Below, piece after piece: positions 43,401 through 55,400 of a stretch of 64,000 nt of DNA (position 1 is the stretch's first letter; the number at the start of each line of letters is the position of its first letter). The DNA is from Diphasiastrum complanatum (Eukaryota > Streptophyta > Lycopodiopsida > Lycopodiales > Lycopodiaceae), in NCBI GenBank assembly GCA_029204225.1, contig CM055102.1:40103220-40167219 (forward strand), read 5' to 3'. The position numbers and the translations under genes were made by a program. The notes under the pieces are model-generated. The model did no database searches and was not told the DNA's origin. It saw nothing but the letters and a program-made list of their open reading frames with translations.

Positions 43401-46400
43401 CCTTGGATTGTTGCTCATTGTCAGGCTTGGCATATCCTGATGGCTTGGGTTATTCCAGCTACTGTTTGTCCAGGTGATTTTTAGATTCCCCGTCATTTTA
43501 GGTTGCTCCATATCGCTTGGTCTCCGATGTTGAGTTGCCACTTTAATCTGGTTTTCCGAGACCATCAGATTACCTTGAGAGAGTTCCTTCTCCTCTCTTG
43601 GATAGTTTTTGGGGATGTTGACGCCATATACTTCAGTATTGCTCATATGTGCTTTGATACTCATTCCCAGCTACACGTGGATATTGATCCGATGCTTGCT
43701 ACTGATGTTGGGGATCATGTTCCTCGTTCCAGCGCATTTCTTCTATTCCTCACTTGTGCGCCTGGTGTGTACTTTGGGATTACACTTGTGGCCAATTTTG
43801 ATGGGTCATCTGATTCTCCATCCATTTCTGGTGTATCCTATGATGGATTGGTATGTCCATATGAGGTCTTTCCGGATGAGTTTTTCGGCTACAGTTTTTC
43901 AATTGAGGCCTCTACTATTTCTAGATTTGTTGCTATTGTTTTTATGCATCATGACTTTTTAGATGATGCGTTGATTTCTTGGACCTTCTGGAGCTTTTGG
44001 CATGCTGCTCTTCTCGTGATAGGGGCCTTGAAGGTACCGTGTGCCATTGCTACTTCTCATTCATGGGCCTTATGGATACCTTGGGCTTTTGACCATGTCG
44101 GTGCACATTTCTCCATTTTAGCTATCCTTTGTCAGGATCTCTTTATGATCCATGTTTCCTGGCATATCGCTTGCTTTTCCATGCTACTACAGCGTGTCTG
44201 TCATCCTGCTTATGTTCCTACTCCTTGGTGTTGGTCTTCCGGTGTTGCTATCTTTTCTTGGGGCACCTATATCATTGAGTTTGCACATATGGTTGATGGT
44301 TACGTGTATGATGCGGCTATTCGCGATGAGTGTCCATCTCTTTTCCAATTTCCTTATTGGCTTCCCGTTGTTGATGCAGTTCTACCTTCTCGGGCTTTTT
44401 GGATACCTTGATGACGCGGTCGAGATGTTCCCTTCGTCGCCATGATGTTGATCTTGAGTTGTTCCCTTTCTTACCAGCTGCCATTCACCAGGTTCGCCTT
44501 CACCATAGTCGATGTTGCCGGCAGATTTAGTTTTTGGTCCAATTTGATGGTCGTCCTGTTGAGGAGGCCACATGGGAGCCTATTGATGTCTTTATCATAC
44601 ACCATCACTTGCAGATCAGGATCGTGCTCCTCCTGCACTTGTTGATTCCTCTACATCAGATGATGTTCTAGTTGTTGATGCACCAGGGCTTGCTGTTGTT
44701 TGATCCAGTTTCTTTTCGGCAGTTGGGTCCCTTTTTTTTGTGTCGGGGAGAGTTATGGACTTGGCTCATTACATTCGTCGCGTCCATTTACATTTACTTT
44801 ACTTTATGCATAAGCAGGCCTTGGGCCCTTTTTTATTCTTTAAGGACACTTAGACTATATGGTTGGCCTTTGGCCTTATTATTCATTATTAGGCCATTTG
44901 GACATATTATTGGAGAGTGGGGGCCTTCTTGGAGGGCGCACGATTATCCCTCCCAGTTGGGCCCTAGCCACCGGAAGCTTCCCAGTAGGGAAACTGTGTC
45001 ATTTGTTATTCAGCTGATGATATTGATCTCTCTCTTTAGTCTCCTTAATCTCTCTTTTTCCTGCTTTCTAGGGTTAAGTCTTGCTTATGTGCTGCTTTCA
45101 TAGCTTAAGTCTTGCTTATGTGATGCTTTCATAGCTTAGCTCTAGATCAGCTATGGCTCTATTCGTAACTGATCTGCCACCAGCAACATCCTTATTTGGA
45201 GTTTTGAGGGCATTCCTGAAACCAATGAAGGACCTCCATGGCCAAGACATGTGACTTGGGATCAATTACACCATGGTTTATTATCATAGTGATAACACTA
45301 TCAACTTCCATCTCCTTACTAGGAGTCTGACTCCATTTTGTTGTAAAGAATAGCCTTTATAAAAAATATTGCCTGAATCTTCAGGCTACAAGACCATGAG
45401 AAATACTCTCAGCGTTGAAACTTTGCATGGACATTATCCTGCTTTCTACTGAAAGGTTAATAGAAGTCTTAAATAGAAAGTAGAAGGTTTAGGACAAACA
45501 CACAATCAACATCAAATAAGTACAATGCCAAACTTGAGCAGCTCTGTCACAAAACATTGCACAATAGACAGTAACAGCAAAGATCCAAAACTCTGAGTGC
45601 ACTAAAAAGCCCATTTCAAAAGTAAACACATTTGGTGTGGAGTTTTGCTCCTTCATTTCCCAAAAAGAAAGAAATTTTTTGCAAATAACCTCATTTTTAG
45701 CCAGAACTGCCTTTCCAGCTCCAGCCATCGGCTGCAAAGCCGACTCCAAATACTCCTTTGGTGTGATTCTTCGACCATCTTCTGTTAAGTCCAAATAAAA
45801 GTCCTGCATAAAGAAGACTAAAACTCTCCTCAACACAAACTAGCTTCAGCACCTCAGCACTGTATCATTGCAAGCAGATGTAAAACAACACAAAATATGA
45901 AACTATACACAAAAGTATCTGTTTCTCCATCTGCTGACTATTTTCAAAAACTTGACCTGATAGAATTCCACATGTAATACATAAGAGGTATACTGACCCG
46001 TAATAGCCACATGAAAATCGGGGAGAACTGGCCCAATTCTTCTGCAGAGGTTTGCTTCTGTGAAGCTCGAACACGAATATGCTTTGTCATTTCTGTAACA
46101 AGTGACAATCTGTCCAGAGCTGCCTCATCTATGCCTCCCATCTGAAACAATAATAATGAAAGAGACACAGAATAGGTGAAGTTTGTCAATCTAACATCAA
46201 GGCCTGGATCAAAGTAATTGTGGCTGTAGAAAAGGACAATGTGCTGGCACAATGTGACCACAACACAAAAAGGTGGGAAAGTCACCTGATTGTATACGAA
46301 CATGCTCGACAGCAAAACCGCCAAGGAAAATATTTGAGTGCTGTAGGTACCCTATGCAACACAAAATTTGTGTGATCAGTGAGGATACAACCATATCCTG

Positions 46401-49400
46401 CAGTTCCCGGCTAAGAAAGCAGAACCAAAGATGAACTTATACCGTCTGGTCATAAGCATCAATCCCTTCACTGTCCAAAAGCAGAAGATTGTATTCAGTT
46501 CCATCAGCAGCAGTTCTTTTTATAGGGGCACTCCACATCCAAAGGCCTTTAGTGCAAGGACGATGAGTAGGAGCTACTTGGAATCCACTGCTTCGACCTA
46601 AAAGCTTCCATCATTAAATTTCAGAAGTGTCAAAACATTTATCCATTCTTGTCTGTTCAGATAAGACAGCTTTATCAAATATATCTATTGATGAATAACC
46701 TGCAACGTTGCAAACTTTTCTCACATTTTGATAGAGACTGCACACTAACAATTAAAATGAGGGTGAGATTTCCGCGGGGAGAGAGAGAGAGAGAGAGAGG
46801 AGATTTATTGAGGAATTTGGGTAAAAGGTCATTTCAAGCGTCATTTTTAACAATGGGAAAGTAATCGTCTCAAAAACTGATATATGTAGTAACACTAGGA
46901 ACTGATATTCATGCCAAACCAACAACAGTTTCTCATGAAAACTGAACAGAATAAAAAATCATCCAGTATTGTCCTGAGGTAGAGATCTACAGAAGATCGT
47001 GATGGTAGCCAAGGTGGCTGACAGTGATGCTCTCCCAACAAGAGAGGGACACAGCCCAAAAGCCTGTTTAACAAAAAGAACGTGCCCTCGCACAAACTTC
47101 TAGGGTCAACCTAGTTACCAAAAAGTTAAAGTAGACAAACACAATTCAGTACTCCTTGAAAGGAAGTATGCTCTATTGAAACAGATATCGACCCAGAACC
47201 CATGGTCTGTAAAACAAACCAAAAACTGTACACTCTAAGCCAAAAATTTCCAGCTGAGACATAAGTGATAAAACATGAGTAGGGGATCAGAAAAAGTAAG
47301 AGTTCCTTTAACAAAAATCAAAATAAAGAGATTCCACAGGTTGATGGCACAAGAGATCCATATTCTGAACCACTTTCAAAGTGACTGAAGTGCTCTATTT
47401 TCCAAAGGTTAATTGACAAAAAGGTGATTCTATCCATTCCACAGCATTCTCCGGAGTCAAACTGTTCAGCTTGCTCAATGCAACAATGTAAACTGAGAAT
47501 CTTATTTTAGCGCAGCTAAACATTGTAAAGCAAGGGTCATTGTTAACCTTGATTTTGAGCCAAAAAGTACATATACTGCTTGAATGAAGTAAATACTTGA
47601 TACTGTTCATATCACTTAGCAAAAATAGCACATTTCTTTATCTTCATTTAACCAACATATTCAATTCACAAAGTAGTGATTGAACAAGCAGTTAAGGAAA
47701 TTTCAATCAGGGATTGGCATTGGGGGTTATTTGTTACTTGGAACTTATAAAATACATTACAACCCTGACAACCCTATTTAAATGTCTGAAACTTAAGTTT
47801 TAAATGAAGAGAACTGATTTTTGGTAAGATTACCTTCTAGTAGGGCACAAAATCCCTAAAAATGTCCTTCCATTTTATGTTGCTTGTAGGTAAGGGTTTT
47901 TAGACCCTCCAAGGAGAAACCTAAGAGCTTCTACAACAAAACCACAATGCTGCCATTAGCATTCTCCTCTAATCATTTGGTAGCTTTTGTGAGCTAAGTT
48001 AGTGAGCTTCTTTGTAGGAGAAGTCAATGTGGCTAAGTTCCTTCATAGAAGAGTTTGCAAGACAGCCTATTATCACTTACATTGCAATAATTTTTGGAGG
48101 AATAATTTTCTAAAAGATTGCACCTCTCTTAGTTGTTATCATGTATATTCTTTTGTAACTTAGTAGTCCAGCACTCATCCATGGCAGGACATGAAAAGAG
48201 GCCGGCCAGAAAGCTATATTGGTCAAGTTTATCACAGTCCTACGTTGGGCTCAAGAGTCATCGTTATTAGTCGCTGCACCATATCAAAAGGGTCAGAAAT
48301 AGGAAGAGTCGATGAAGGGTCTAATAAGAAAGAATGATAGCCGTGTGACCCACATACCAAAATGGCAGGAATTTGGAAACAGATTGCATCCTCAGCCACG
48401 AGGAAAACTTAGTGATATAGGATCTTGGGGTAAGACTATTGTCAAGTTTCAGCAATAGTTGCACATGTTAGAAATTGCGGGTCTAATTTAATGTAAATGC
48501 CTAAGTTTGGGTTAATAAGGCCCAATTTCAAGTTTGCGGGGTCCTAGACCATAAATTTATCTCTTTGAATTGCTAAGTCATTAAAGTCTGTGCCTACCTA
48601 CAAGGGAGAAAGGGTGTTTACTGATCCCCTGCTCTAGAGGATCAGTTGGCTTGTTTGGTTTCTTTCTCGTGTTCTTGTTCTGGTTCTTTTTGTGTCCCAG
48701 AACAGTTTCGAGGTTAATTATGCCTGTTATCAGGCTTCGTAGGCATTTATTAGATATGTTCTTGTTATTGCAATGCCCAGAATCAGGCAAAAGGCACTGA
48801 TTATCGTTGTAGTTTATGTCCTGCCTGTTAGAGGACACTCAGGGTCGTTCTCTCTTGAAAGCACTCACACTCAAACAGAGATGCAAGCCATGAACACTCA
48901 TTTACATATCAGCATGCAGCCCAAATCAACATTCAATAGTTTCTACAGCTACCTACTCTAAAAACGAACTAAAATCAGATCCTAAACACTACTACACTTG
49001 CATAAATCCACAAAACAAGAAATAAGAAACTATCTACAGCATTTTAGAAGTCCAAGAATCAAGAAACCAACCAGTCTTTTGATTCTTGGACATCCCAAGA
49101 ATATCAAGAACAGGGTTGTAAGGAGATATGCACGAACCACACCACAAACCCAATCTATTTAGTTTACCTGAATGTTGATTCCTACATTAAATTACAAACA
49201 AGAAATGAAATCTAATCCACTCTAAGAAAGCAGGAAATCTAATCCACTCTACGATCCACAACCACACACAAAGGAGGGAAGGGCAAGATCATGAATGCAT
49301 TCACTCAAGAAACAAGCATGATCAAGGAGCTCAATGGATGCACCAAAACTCGTGGAGGCTCTTCTCATTTCAACATGGAATCGGTACATTTCACAAAAAG

Positions 49401-52400
49401 CTCCCTTCTACAAAGGGTGAGTCTCTTAAATAAACAAGAGAGCTCCTTAGGTGGCATCCTAGTGGCATTTCCACATTTCACAAATTACAAGTGGAATAAT
49501 GCTCTCCACTAGAGGTCACCATCAAAAGGTGGCTCACTTTACTTTCTTTAAGAGGGGTCTACTTGCATTTATTACATTAGCCTAGAAATACTAATTCCTA
49601 CATGGTCATTCCATCTTCTGGGATTCACCATGAGGCTTACACAATTTCTACTTGACAGTATTAACTAGTATTCCTCGGCTCTCATACTCGGCTCTCAGTC
49701 TTCGTTAGTCTCGTCTTCTCAGAGACCTCCTCGGTCTAAGGTGAGAGGTGCTCTTGAGTTGCTCCGTCCGAGTATCTTGGGGATTCATCAGAATCAGCCA
49801 ACATTATCCCACCCCTAATGTGCTGCAGGACCCACTGCAACTCATATTGGACGATGTCGCTCCGCTTCCACATTCGCATCTTCGATTGTCACTTGGAAAA
49901 GCGTAAATCCTCGTTCGCTTGTATAAAACCAAGTGCTTATTGTTGCCAGTCTTTATCAAAAAACTGCTTTCTGCAATCTCCAATGTAACTAGAATGTCTT
50001 ATTGCTATAGGTGGTTGACATTCTCAAAATTGGAGAGCTCCCAGCAGCTTGACAATCTTGCATGCTTGAGTGCTTCCCGTGTCCTTTCTATTACTTGTAT
50101 CTGCCATTAACGGTTTCATCTTTGGTTTCTTCGCAGGTACTAACTTTTGAATGGACTATATCCTCCATTTTGCTTCTGGGTGTTTCCGCAATTCTTCACT
50201 CAGTTGAAGTCCTAGTCTTAAGGAAAACCTTCGATCTGCAGGTTGCACAAACTTCGATTATCAATCTCAAGGGGATGGACTCATCATCAAAAAATTGAAG
50301 GTAGGAACAGATTTGGATGGACGGTTTGGTAATGGTAAGGAAACATAATGAAGGGTTGGTGGCAGGGTGAAGGAACTAATAGTTCTACAGTTGCAGCCTT
50401 GGACCCTTGCAATGCCGAGCTTCGACCACCACTCGCTGGGTGAGGAGCTCGCTTTATTTTGCAGGTTCACGGTTGTCTTCATCTTTGTTTTTCTGCAGCT
50501 TTTTCTTCCTTTGATCCATTACTTCTGGATCTCTTTGGGCTTCATAAGAGGGGATCCAACTATCATTGCTCTAGAGAGTTTCTTTTGATCAAGATCGATC
50601 TGACTCAACTGTTGCTTAAGTTTTGTTCTTTCCTCCTTAGCTTCTTTGCTTTATCTCTTTTTTTCGTCTAGCTGCTTTACCTGCTTCTTAAATCTTTTCT
50701 GGCTGAACAACCAATGTAGGTGGCAGTTGGTCTCCGCAAGACACTTGCAATGATCTTTTAGCCGCTCCGGTAAGACTATCAAAAACTGGGGATTTCTCAT
50801 TAGAACAGTGAACGATGATAAACAAACAGATGAAAGGTAGGGTGGAGGTGGTGGTGACAACGGTAGATGGTGTGGGCGATAGGCATGAGAATGGGTACAG
50901 AAGTATGGCAAGAGGCTGGTTGAAGAAGCAGACTGATTTCCCAATGCTTGTGTTTCCCTTTTCTGAAGGATCTTCGTCGTGACTAGGGTGATTCTTCTAA
51001 TTGAGTTGCTTTGGATTGCCCATCTGCCTTCTTAGCCTTGTCGTTATCCTCTTTGATTCGTGACCTTGGTTGTCGATCTTGTTGATGGTGTTGCTGGCAA
51101 TGTGGCTGCTCCAGTGGATGCCTGCATATCTACTCTCTCCCCCCCCCCCCCCAAAATCTATTGGTGAGGAGGTTGTTTGTGGTAACTATTCATGCTCAAT
51201 ATTGGATCGACGTGTGGAACACGCAGTTGAAACACGTTGAACATGCGACTGGACTAAAGATTGAACAAATTTTAACTAAATTTGTTTCGATCTTGCTGTA
51301 GTTGACTCGAAAATGAATATGACGATGAGACGCAGGAATCAACTCTAACGTGATATGTACTTTGCAAATTTTTTGTATGCTCAAAGATCGTAAACTCTGT
51401 GCAAGGTGAGCTAAAGATGGACAGATGAATGAAAATGTGTTCTTGAGATGCTCTACGAAAGACTCTCGTGCAGTAGCTATTTCTCATGCAAAAATCAATC
51501 ACACTAGGAATGAAGAGGAACAAGGAAATAAACGAACTGTACAGAGAGTGAGGTTTGTATAGCACTTGTCGAACAAAACTTGCATTCATCAACATTGATA
51601 ATTCACCTTGACAATTGCAATATTCCATTGTTTGTAGAGTAATGAGACTTACTCTGACATGCCCTTGTCAAAACAAGGCAGGGTTGGTGACACGAAATCT
51701 ACCATCATTGATAGCAGATGTTTTAAGATATAGCGTGAAAAGCAGAGAAGAGGAAGGTACTATTCCCATTACTATCCTTCGGATCATGAGATTCATAAAT
51801 GAACCTCTGTTTAGATTTCCGATTTTTCAAAGTTGTTTTGTGACAAGCAGGTAGTGGAAATCTCATCAAAAATTAGATCGTCATATAGAACTGAGGTTGC
51901 AAAAGAGGGGAGAAAATGTCAATTCCCTAGGGAGGGTGCTCTTGTTTGGGAAAAGTAGCAAATGACGGAATATCGGTTTCCTCTACATCTTGCAATAACT
52001 CATTACATATGGCGTCTATGTGCGATTATGGATCTAGTAAATGGCGTGGTAATGTAGAAGTTCACAAGTAACTTCTCGATTGAGCAACAGGTTTAATTGT
52101 TGATTGCTATGGTGCTCGTGTGGTATTGTTGTGAGGATCCTATCGGGAGTCATAACTGACGTGGCGGGCAGGTAGGATCTTACTTGGTTGTTTTGGAGAG
52201 TCTTTGAACCTATGTTTTCTGACACAGTCGGGACATTCGACGTGGTACCTGGTCTTGACTGGACAATCAACCATGAAGTGGTCAGTTTCACCACAGATGA
52301 AACATCTGTTGTTCAATGGCCCTTGCGTAATGGCATAGCCATCTTGTATGGCTAGTGGTTCTGGACTTTCTGGCGGGTATTCATGATAATGCAAGGAATG

Positions 52401-55400
52401 TCCAGATTCTGACGGTTGTTCTTCATATCTTTGGATGGCATGTGCTTGGATAGGCTGATATGAAGGACAAGCATCAGCAAGATGCGTAGCCCGGTAGTGT
52501 GGGCACCATATGGGTTTTCGTCTATAAGGTACCTGTGCAGAGTTTGGCTGACCAGGCATACTACTTTGGATAGACTTCAGGATAGTTTGAAACTCATTGG
52601 TGAGTTTCTCCATCTCTAGTTGATGTTGCTTATTAAGCAACTCCAACTGGGATTTCCAAAGCTGATCTCGGGCATCCTCGATCGGCTTCGACTCATGGAC
52701 AGGAGCACGTGGTGCTCTTCTTTCCCTGGATTTGTCAACATCTGATCCTTCATCTTCTTCCTTGATGGCATCAGACATAGCTAACTTTAGGCTCATATAT
52801 TCATCATTGGATTTAAGCTCGTGTTTGATCCATCTTGAAAGGCCGACTGAAAACCAGATGATGAACATCTGTTCGGAGGGCTGTTCTTGTACTTGACTTT
52901 TGAGGCGTTTGAAACGCTCGATATAGTCTCATACACGTTCATCTTTTGCCATCTTAATGTTACTCAATTTGACAAAACGACTCTCTATCAAGCGAAATGG
53001 CTTAAAACGCTTGATAAAGGAGTCTTTCAAAATTGACCAGTCTATCTTATCTTCACAATCAAGGTTGAAAAACCAATCATGTGCTTTAGCGATCATGGTC
53101 ATGGAAAACAGTTGGACCATAGCATCGGGAGATGTTTCGCCATACACATCACATGCATTCTCAAAGATTTGCAAAAATCTTTGAGGGTCCGAACTACCGT
53201 CAAACTTGGGTAGATCTAGCTTGGGTGTACGTCTCTCATGATGAGCTCCGTGAGTAGCAAAAACGCCATTAAGTGGGTTCTGGCCTGTGAGGGTTCAGCA
53301 TCATATAAATGGGCTCGTGCTCGTGAAGACTCGGCTCTATCAGGTTCTTGTACCTCGAATGGGTTTGTGGAGGGCTCGAGTATGTGGGACCGCATTCGGT
53401 AGAACCTATGATGTTCAGCTGTAGTAGACCTGATCTTGTATGGATAATCTTTTGGGATTTCAGGATCTGTATGCAGGTCCATTGTGTATTGTTGGTCTTC
53501 ATAGTGTTGGGTATGAAGTTCTACTGTTTTTGATTTTTTTAGGGTTTTTTAGGATTTTTAAGATTTTTTTTTAAGGGTTTTTTACAGCTCGAAAAAATCT
53601 AGCAAAAAGCTCAAAAAAAACTAGAAAAATCTCGAAAAAACACGAAAAAAATCTCGAAAAAATCTAAAAAAATCTAGAAAAAACACGAAAAAAATCTAGA
53701 AAAATCTCGAAAAACAAGAAAGAAATGCTCGAAAAAATCTAGATAAATCTTCGAAAAACACAAAAATATCTCAAAAAAATCTAGAAAAAATCTAGACAAG
53801 GCTCGAAAATTCTCGAAAAAGTCTCAAAAATGTGAACAGGCTAGAACTAGACAAACTCTAGAACAACTCTAGAAAAAATCTCGAACAAATCTAGAAACAA
53901 ATCTAGAAACAATCTAGAAAAAATTTTAAAAATTCTCGAAAAAATCTCGAAAATGGAAAGAGACACGAAAAAACTCGAAAAAGGACGTGAAAGAAACTCG
54001 AAAAGACAAGAAGAAATCTCGAAAATGGAGACACACACGAAAGACACGAAAAAAATTGGTGAAAAAACTTTCAGATGAACAATTGGCGAAAAAAACTCGA
54101 AAACGAAACGACGCGAAAAAACGAAAAAAAACGAGAAAGGCTCAAAAAAGAACGAAGTCGCAAAGAAAACTTGAGAAAAAGAAGTCGCGTAAAACTGGAA
54201 AAGAAAAAGTCTCGAAAAAACTCGAAAAGATGAAAAAAATCAAAACAACATGAAAAGATCAGAAACGAAAAAGACGAAAAGAACTCGAAAATACACAAAA
54301 AAAGCTCAGAACAAAGCACGAAAAAACACGAAAAAAACGCGAAAATACACAAAAAGCTCAAAATAAAGCACGAAAAAAATCTAGAAAATACACTAAAGCT
54401 CAAACTCGGTCGAGATCTGACTAAAATGCTTTGATCGAGATCTGACTGAAATGCTTCAGTCGAGATCTGACTGAAATGCGTCGGTGAGATCTGACTGAAA
54501 AAAACTTGAAAAAAAAGAAGTCGCGAAAAAACTCGAAAAAATGAAAGCGCGAAAAAACTCGAAAAGACAAGAAGGAAACACGAAAAAAACTCGAAAAAAA
54601 GTGGTATCGAATTTTCTTTTATTGACGTTTTTTTTTGTTTTTTTTGTTTCAGATTCGAAGGCTCTGGGAAGATGGTGGTGCTCTCGAAATTGCAATCAAA
54701 GATCTCGGGCCAATCAAGATTGGAGTTAAGTGATTCGGTCGAGAATTGATCTAATTGCCTTGGTCGAGATCTGATCACGTCCTTCGGTTGAATTCTGATC
54801 ACTTCCTTCGGTCGAAATCTAAACCAGAACCCGTCGATCGAGATCTGACGGAAAGCCTTCGGTCAAGATTTGACAAAAGTCTCCGGTCGAGATTCGAATG
54901 GAATGCTCCGATTGAGATCTGACTAGAATGCTCCAGTGAGATCTGAGTGAAGAGCTCCGGTCGAGATCGGACACAAATGCTCCGATTGAGATCTGACGGA
55001 AGTGGTCCGGTTGAGATTTGAAGCTCAGCGCGGGCGAGATCTCACTGTTTTTTTTTTTTTTTTGGTTTTTGGCAAGCACTTGCGTGGTTCGAGATGGTAA
55101 TGGAGGGACGACTCGGCTGAGATGAAACGCGAATGACTCAGCTGAGTTGGGACGCGAATGACGCGACTGAGTTGGAACGCGAATGACTCGGCTGAGTTGG
55201 AACGCGAATGACTCGGCTGAGATGGAACACGAATGACTCGGCTGAGTTGGGAGAGAAAGAGAGGCGGCTGAGATGGTGACGTGAAGGAGATGCAGACGAT
55301 GGGTAAACTGTGTGTAGAGGAGGATGTAGAATGAACTAAGGTTGTATGTAGAACGTGTGGAGGGTGGTTGCAGGTCGTTTTGAGTTGTGAACAGATCTTG

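Larger units (their letters stand above)
41180..44700 (+). mobile_element. Non-autonomous Ty3/gypsy-like element: gag-protease, unknown ORF, chromodomain-like tail
   Basis: It runs opposite to the adjoining chromovirus. From about 41189 the plus frame reads a gag domain ([20 protein letters not shown]), continuing through an acidic linker without a zinc knuckle to a retropepsin-like domain ([14 protein letters not shown], about 42268-42320) and the usual protease-RT linker ([20 protein letters not shown]). Reverse transcriptase, RNase H and integrase are absent. Instead there is about 1.8 kb of open sequence. At 44489-44600 a chromodomain-like end ([20 protein letters not shown], with one stop before it) and then ATSDDVLVV-type tail sequence follow. 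The 5' end of gag is missing. Confidence 0.7.

Noticed and set aside
43503-44411. Membrane protein (hydrophobic, Trp/Phe-rich frame)
   Set aside because: No regular membrane-segment pattern. It lies within a retroelement and reflects T-rich sequence. Kept only as an unknown element ORF.
53987-54253. Lys/Arg-rich plus-strand frame that looks like a DNA-binding protein
   Set aside because: It lies in the CTCGAAAAA repeat array; the composition follows from the repeat.
54071-54802. 243-codon Phe/Ser-rich minus frame resembling a membrane protein
   Set aside because: The same repeat array read on the other strand.
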